Source: a virus. Taken from it: a stretch of DNA of 26,387 nt. The notes beneath the pieces are model-generated. The model was not told the origin of the DNA. It saw nothing but the letters and a program-made list of their open reading frames with translations, and searched no databases. Below are positions 22,216 to 26,387 of this stretch, one piece after another (position 1 is the stretch's first letter; every line of letters begins with the position of its first letter). The translations under genes were made by a program, and so were the position numbers. The stretch covers positions 1-26,387 of IMG/VR virus record IMGVR_UViG_3300023313_000026; one strand, given 5' to 3'.

Positions 22216-23301
22216 ATGGCATTTTCAAACGGATTAGCAGCAGGACTACAGCAAGGCTTCAATATGGGGAATGCTATCAACGGCAGACGCGATAAAGAAG
22301 CGCGGCAAGTTATCGAAGATGAACGCTACGGCATCCAACAAAAGCGACAGCAAACGCAGGATGCCGCCCAAGCCAAGACAAGAGGATTGCAAAATCAAGT
22401 AGCCCAGACCGCGATAGATGACAATAAATATAAAAAGAATGTGACAACTGCCGCCGACCTTATCCGCGACTTCCACAAAAATGGCAATGTTGCTTTTACA
22501 AATATGTTCAACGATAGCGATAATGGCAAGGCTATTATGGACAACTTCGGCTACAGCAAGATCAAGGTCGAGAAAGTAGGTGACAGCTATCATCTTTTGG
22601 GCGAAAAAGACGGTAAATATGGTTTATTACAACAAGACGGAAGCCTTGCAGGTGATGAAGATACGCCTATGACATTGACTGGCGCAGGCATTGTTTCAGT
22701 GGGCAAGTATGTAATGGGTATTGATAACAAAACATTTATTGCAGCCAATAACCTTGTGAACGGAGAGAGAGACGCGGCAAGATTAAAGGCGCAAGACAGG
22801 GCAGACAAGCGCAAAGACTACGCGACCAAGCAGCGAGAAAGAGCGGATAAGAAGAGTTCTGAAAAAGCTGATGTTGTCACGCTGAACAACGGCAAGAAAA
22901 CCAAGAAATCAGAGCTGAGGGCGCAATACAAGACATACCAAGAAGGCGAAGACGGCACACAGTCTTTTGAAGAATGGGCGAATGCAAGGGTCATCCCTTC
23001 CGATAAATTTGAGATTATCAAGTCATTGGTTACGGATGAAGATGCTCAAGCTTATGCGAACGATAGATACGAAAAAGAAGCTTCAACTTTCCTTGCTGAT
23101 TCATACGAATTTGGCATGAGTGAGGCGGAAATAAAAGCCAAGTGGGCAGCGGAATACTTAGCAGAGCAAAACGGCACACCTTTGCAACCACCAGAGACAG
23201 AGCCAAAGGCAGCAGTAACCAAGAGTGGCAGGAATGCAACTAGGAACACGGCAAGCACAGAAAATAAAACTAATTTCAGCAACCTATGGGCAGATCAATA
23301 A
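22216..23301 (+). CDS. Probable internal virion protein
   Basis: A 361-residue, highly charged and helical protein with an AGGAG site before ATG 22216. Residues 1-70 are helical with Q/R-rich repeats (IEDERYGIQQKRQQTQDAAQ). A compact beta-like unit follows at about 112-145 (KIKVEKVGDSYHLLGEKDGK). The middle is strongly basic/acidic and coil-like (RLKAQDRADKRKDYATKQRE), and a helical C-terminus (EFGMSEAEIKAKWAAEYLAE) ends with an unstructured NT-rich tail. It resembles the intermediate-size ejection proteins of podoviruses such as P22 gp20 or T7 gp15 by position and composition. Its stop overlaps the next start (TAATG). Confidence 0.65.
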   Translation: MAFSNGLAAGLQQGFNMGNAINGRRDKEARQVIEDERYGIQQKRQQTQDAAQAKTRGLQNQVAQTAIDDNKYKKNVTTAADLIRDFHKNGNVAFTNMFNDSDNGKAIMDNFGYSKIKVEKVGDSYHLLGEKDGKYGLLQQDGSLAGDEDTPMTLTGAGIVSVGKYVMGIDNKTFIAANNLVNGERDAARLKAQDRADKRKDYATKQRERADKKSSEKADVVTLNNGKKTKKSELRAQYKTYQEGEDGTQSFEEWANARVIPSDKFEIIKSLVTDEDAQAYANDRYEKEASTFLADSYEFGMSEAEIKAKWAAEYLAEQNGTPLQPPETEPKAAVTKSGRNATRNTASTENKTNFSNLWADQ

Positions 23302-26300
23302 TGGCTATTAAATGGAATGAAGTTACCAATAAAGAAGGCTTCCAAAGCTTATCCGATAGCGATAAGCAAGCCGCAGCGGCGCAATATTTCAGTGAAGTAA
23401 TCACACCGCAACTGGATAGTGCGGACACGCAAGAAGCGGCAACACAGTTTTCAGCTTACAGCGGCTTTGATATTGCACTTGCGCCAACAGAACGCGCACC
23501 TATCCCTATTGATAATGAACATAATCAACTGGTAGCAGGCATTAAAACAGCCACGGACACCACACAAGCTACAGGATATGGGCTTGCTGCCATGTTTGGT
23601 GATGCGGTTGATTCAGATGCTATCCGTGATTGGGGTATGAAGGGCTACACGCGCAACATGGAAGAATCAAAAGACAACAACTTGCGGATTAGTGATTACA
23701 GAGATATTCATAGTGTGCGTGATGGTGCTGATTATGCGGTTGGTGGTTTAGGTCAAATCATACCTTCTGTATTGACGATGTTAGGCACTGGTGGCGTTGG
23801 TGGACTGATTGCCAAGTATGGCGCGAAGAAGGCAACTGAAAAACTTGCAGCCAAGATGGTGAAGGGTGGTATGGATGAGAAAGCCGCCAAACGTGCAGCC
23901 GATGTTGTACTGAAACAATCCACTAAAAAAGCTATTCAGAAAGGGCAAGCAGTCGGTGGATTTGCTGGCTCAATGGGTATGGGTACTGGCGGCATTTATG
24001 GTGATGTTGCAGAGAATGGCGCAGAAGGTGCAGGCGCGATTGCTTCAAGTATCGTTGGTGGTTCTGTCATGGGTGCGCTGGATGCGTTGCCTATGCTTCA
24101 AGTGGCTAAGAAGTTCGGCTTTGCTGGCGAGTTGTCTGATAAGTTATCGGGAAATATGTTTGCACGATTTGGCAAAGGTGGCTTAAAAACAGGGCTGCAA
24201 GAGGCTGGAACAGAAGCGGTACAAACGCTGATTGAAGAAACAACCAAAGCCTTTATTTTAGAAAAAGATTTACCTGATGACATTGGACACCAGCTCATTA
24301 ACGCCGCGTTACTTGGTGCAGTTGGTGGTGGTGCAATCGGTGGATCAAGTTCAGTGGTGCAAGGTCGCGCTGATACTCCCAAGCCTAAAGGTGATGAGGG
24401 AAAAGGTATTGAAACCGATACCGCCACAGACACAGATCCTACAGTTGGTGATTTCGCGGCTAGTGTTGATGAGCAATACCGTGATTTACTTGGTGAGATT
24501 GAGCAGGTCAACAATGATAATCAAGACCAAACTGTAACCCAAGAGCAGATGAATCAGGCTGATATTGATGTTACGCAAAACCGTGAATCGTATCAAGACT
24601 TGGCAGCGCAAACAGACGCAGTTCTAGCAGGTCGCAAGCCTGCCATATTGGTGACGCATGGCGCAGAAACACCGCTAAATGTTGACGGTTTGAAAGCGGT
24701 TGAAGTCGCTGATTATGGCGTGATTTACACAGCACAACCCGTAAGCAACAGGGGTGGAGTACAGAAGATTGGCAATGTTCCAGTCTTAAATGAAGACGGC
24801 TCACTCAATGGGCAAGTGCTTGGCTTTACTTCAAGTGTGAAACCAGCGGAACAGGCGCAAGTTGTAACTGAGGGGCTGGACGCAAATGGCAATGTTATCT
24901 TTTCAGAAATCGGTAACGGCGAAGCATTACAAGCCGCGGCACAGCAGCAAGCAGGCGAAGGTGGGCAAGTACGCACTATCAGCGTTGAACAGTCGCTACA
25001 AGAGCGAGAAGCACGAAGAATTGCCGACATCCAAGCCTTTGACCAACCCAACTTGGGCGCAAGCAATAAATCAGACTATTTACACCGCAAAGCAAGGGTA
25101 GATAGGAAAATTGCAGAGCAAGAGCAAACGAAAGCAGACGCGGTTGCAGAGCAAGTCAATGCTGCACAGTTTGCAGTTGATGAGCATACAGCAGCAGTGA
25201 ATGAAGGCTATCAGCCAACACCTGATGAAGTTGCAGAATATGAGCAATCATTGGCAATCATCCAAGAGAGTAAGCCAGCAGGCAAGCCTCAAATCAATTT
25301 ACCAGAGGGTGATCTAGGGCAAGTTGAGCAACCTGCATATATTGTTGACGGTAAACGGTACAACAGCCAAGCAGAAGCAGACCAAGCAGCACTTGATAAG
25401 ATTGAAGCTGAGAAAACGCCAGAGCAACGCCAAGCTGAAAAAGAGCAGCAAGATAGAGAAGATGCTATCCTTCAAAAGAAAGCTGAGCGCAGCGCAAAAG
25501 CAGTTGAAGTAGCGCGGCAACGCAAAGAAATATCAAGCGAGGATTCGCTAGAAAGCTTCGTGCGGAAAATGGGCGGCATTGCGAATGAGGCTGATTTCAT
25601 ACAGTCATTTAGCACTAGGGCGACAGGCAACAAGGGCGGCAACTTCAAGGGCGCACTTGTGCATTACAATGGCAAGCCATCCGATACGATGGCAGAGCTT
25701 GCAGTTGAAGCAGGCTATATTCAAGAGCGCAGCCCACAGGCATTACATGACGCGCTAGACCTTGAAATCAACCAAGGCATCAAGCAGCACACACCAGAAC
25801 AAATCCAAGACCAAGCCGAAGCAGATTATATCGCAGCACAGAAAGCAGGTGAGCCAGAGATAGTCCAAACGGACACAGTCAAAGGGAATGGTGTACACGG
25901 CAAGTTTGCGGTTAACAGCGATGGTTTTGTCGTTCATGCGGATGGTGGAAGTCCTTACGAAAAAACCAAAAGGGCTGCGATGAGTGCGGTTGCTGATGAC
26001 GACAGATTTAGGGCTGTACCCGTAACCGATGAGTATTATAGCAGACCAGCATACAGGGCGCAGCTAAAAGATTATGCCAATAAGGATAGAAGGAAAAGAG
26101 AAGAAACCCTGACTATCGGGCAAGATAAGATGAGCAATGAATTTGATGACTTTATTGCCAGCAAAGAATCTGACATAAGCGAACCTGCTATATCCGAAAC
26201 AGGCGATGTTTCTGACATAAAAGAAGACTTCAACTCTGAAACCATCTTGAAACAGGCGGTCAAACCCGATAATCAACAGAAATCCGTCAAAAACGAAGCA

Positions 26301-26387
26301 TTACCCTATGATGATGTGCCGTTTAGTCGTAGCGAAGGCGAGAGCAAGGCTTTTGTTAAAGCCTCTGATGGCTCTGAAATTTTTGGT
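23301..26387 (+). CDS. Very large multidomain internal virion / polyvalent-like protein (partial, 3' end missing)
   Basis: An ATG overlapping the previous stop (TAATG) opens a frame that stays open for all 1,029 remaining codons, so the C-terminus lies outside the window. Three glycine-rich, membrane-seeking stretches lie at about residues 148-173, 217-266 and 332-351, as expected of ejection proteins. A small beta-like module spans about 450-516 (ADYGVIYTAQPVSNRGGV), followed by charged coiled coil. Residues about 749-803 hold a segment (FVRKMGGIANEADFI, DTMAELAVEAGYIQ) and about 861-905 another (GVHGKFAVNSDGFVV). Both resemble linker domains of phage polyvalent proteins, which string together enzymatic units delivered with the DNA. 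No catalytic domain is complete in view; it may follow beyond the edge. Confidence 0.85.
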   Translation, partial: MAIKWNEVTNKEGFQSLSDSDKQAAAAQYFSEVITPQLDSADTQEAATQFSAYSGFDIALAPTERAPIPIDNEHNQLVAGIKTATDTTQATGYGLAAMFGDAVDSDAIRDWGMKGYTRNMEESKDNNLRISDYRDIHSVRDGADYAVGGLGQIIPSVLTMLGTGGVGGLIAKYGAKKATEKLAAKMVKGGMDEKAAKRAADVVLKQSTKKAIQKGQAVGGFAGSMGMGTGGIYGDVAENGAEGAGAIASSIVGGSVMGALDALPMLQVAKKFGFAGELSDKLSGNMFARFGKGGLKTGLQEAGTEAVQTLIEETTKAFILEKDLPDDIGHQLINAALLGAVGGGAIGGSSSVVQGRADTPKPKGDEGKGIETDTATDTDPTVGDFAASVDEQYRDLLGEIEQVNNDNQDQTVTQEQMNQADIDVTQNRESYQDLAAQTDAVLAGRKPAILVTHGAETPLNVDGLKAVEVADYGVIYTAQPVSNRGGVQKIGNVPVLNEDGSLNGQVLGFTSSVKPAEQAQVVTEGLDANGNVIFSEIGNGEALQAAAQQQAGEGGQVRTISVEQSLQEREARRIADIQAFDQPNLGASNKSDYLHRKARVDRKIAEQEQTKADAVAEQVNAAQFAVDEHTAAVNEGYQPTPDEVAEYEQSLAIIQESKPAGKPQINLPEGDLGQVEQPAYIVDGKRYNSQAEADQAALDKIEAEKTPEQRQAEKEQQDREDAILQKKAERSAKAVEVARQRKEISSEDSLESFVRKMGGIANEADFIQSFSTRATGNKGGNFKGALVHYNGKPSDTMAELAVEAGYIQERSPQALHDALDLEINQGIKQHTPEQIQDQAEADYIAAQKAGEPEIVQTDTVKGNGVHGKFAVNSDGFVVHADGGSPYEKTKRAAMSAVADDDRFRAVPVTDEYYSRPAYRAQLKDYANKDRRKREETLTIGQDKMSNEFDDFIASKESDISEPAISETGDVSDIKEDFNSETILKQAVKPDNQQKSVKNEALPYDDVPFSRSEGESKAFVKASDGSEIFG

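Noticed and set aside
1-26387. CRISPR arrays, tRNAs, insertion sequences, diversity-generating retroelement or defence genes
   Set aside because: No regularly spaced repeats, tRNA-like cloverleaf, transposase, reverse transcriptase or paired variable/template repeats were noticed on either strand.

Overview
The window is one stretch of a tailed double-stranded DNA phage (or prophage) of podovirus type. Every gene I can support lies on the + strand. Genes are packed head to tail, mostly with ATGA, TAATG or GTGA stop-start overlaps. The host is probably Gram-negative. The evidence is a small lipoprotein with a lipobox beside the lysis genes, a cytoplasmic T4-type lysozyme paired with a holin, and packaging proteins very like those of Shigella phage Sf6. 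No host gene, tRNA, integrase, repressor or replication gene is visible, so neither the host genus nor the lifestyle (virulent or temperate) can be read from this window.

Layout. (1) 1-600: the 3' end of an unidentified gene, a VRR-NUC nuclease, then a control region with a dyad and direct repeats, a sigma70-like promoter and, about 30 bp further on, an intrinsic terminator. (2) 615-6995: a small unknown protein, then the packaging and head genes: small terminase, large terminase, portal, a small accessory protein, scaffold and major capsid. Terminators follow the small accessory gene and the capsid gene. (3) 7013-8674: a head-completion protein and two adaptor or connector proteins. (4) 8676-14114: a large fibre or spike protein with carbohydrate-binding-like modules, a companion protein, a small membrane protein, a DUF1353 protein, and a run of small proteins, four of which share a beta-sandwich-like motif. 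(5) 14114-15858: the lysis region, with a tail-anchored coiled-coil protein, T4-type lysozyme, 3-TM holin, tiny lipoprotein and tiny membrane protein. (6) 15910-20503: a large tail (nozzle-like) protein, a lambda-J-like tip or receptor-binding protein, a tail-assembly-chaperone-type protein, and a strong terminator. (7) 20530-26387: five genes that look like internal virion (ejection) proteins. They end in a very large multidomain, polyvalent-protein-like gene that runs off the right edge.

Working together: terminase and portal load DNA into a capsid built on the scaffold. The adaptors, nozzle, fibre and J-like protein form the short tail and recognise the host. The ejection proteins are packed inside the head and would form the conduit on infection. 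Holin, lysozyme and the small envelope proteins release progeny. The close promoter-terminator pair at 508-594 recalls the late-operon antitermination switch of lambdoid phages and is the most interesting regulatory candidate. No clearly new defence or mobile system is visible. The novelty candidates are the serial beta-domain cassette, the unconventional lysis-envelope gene pair, the hybrid tail architecture, and the large ejection protein cut by the window edge.
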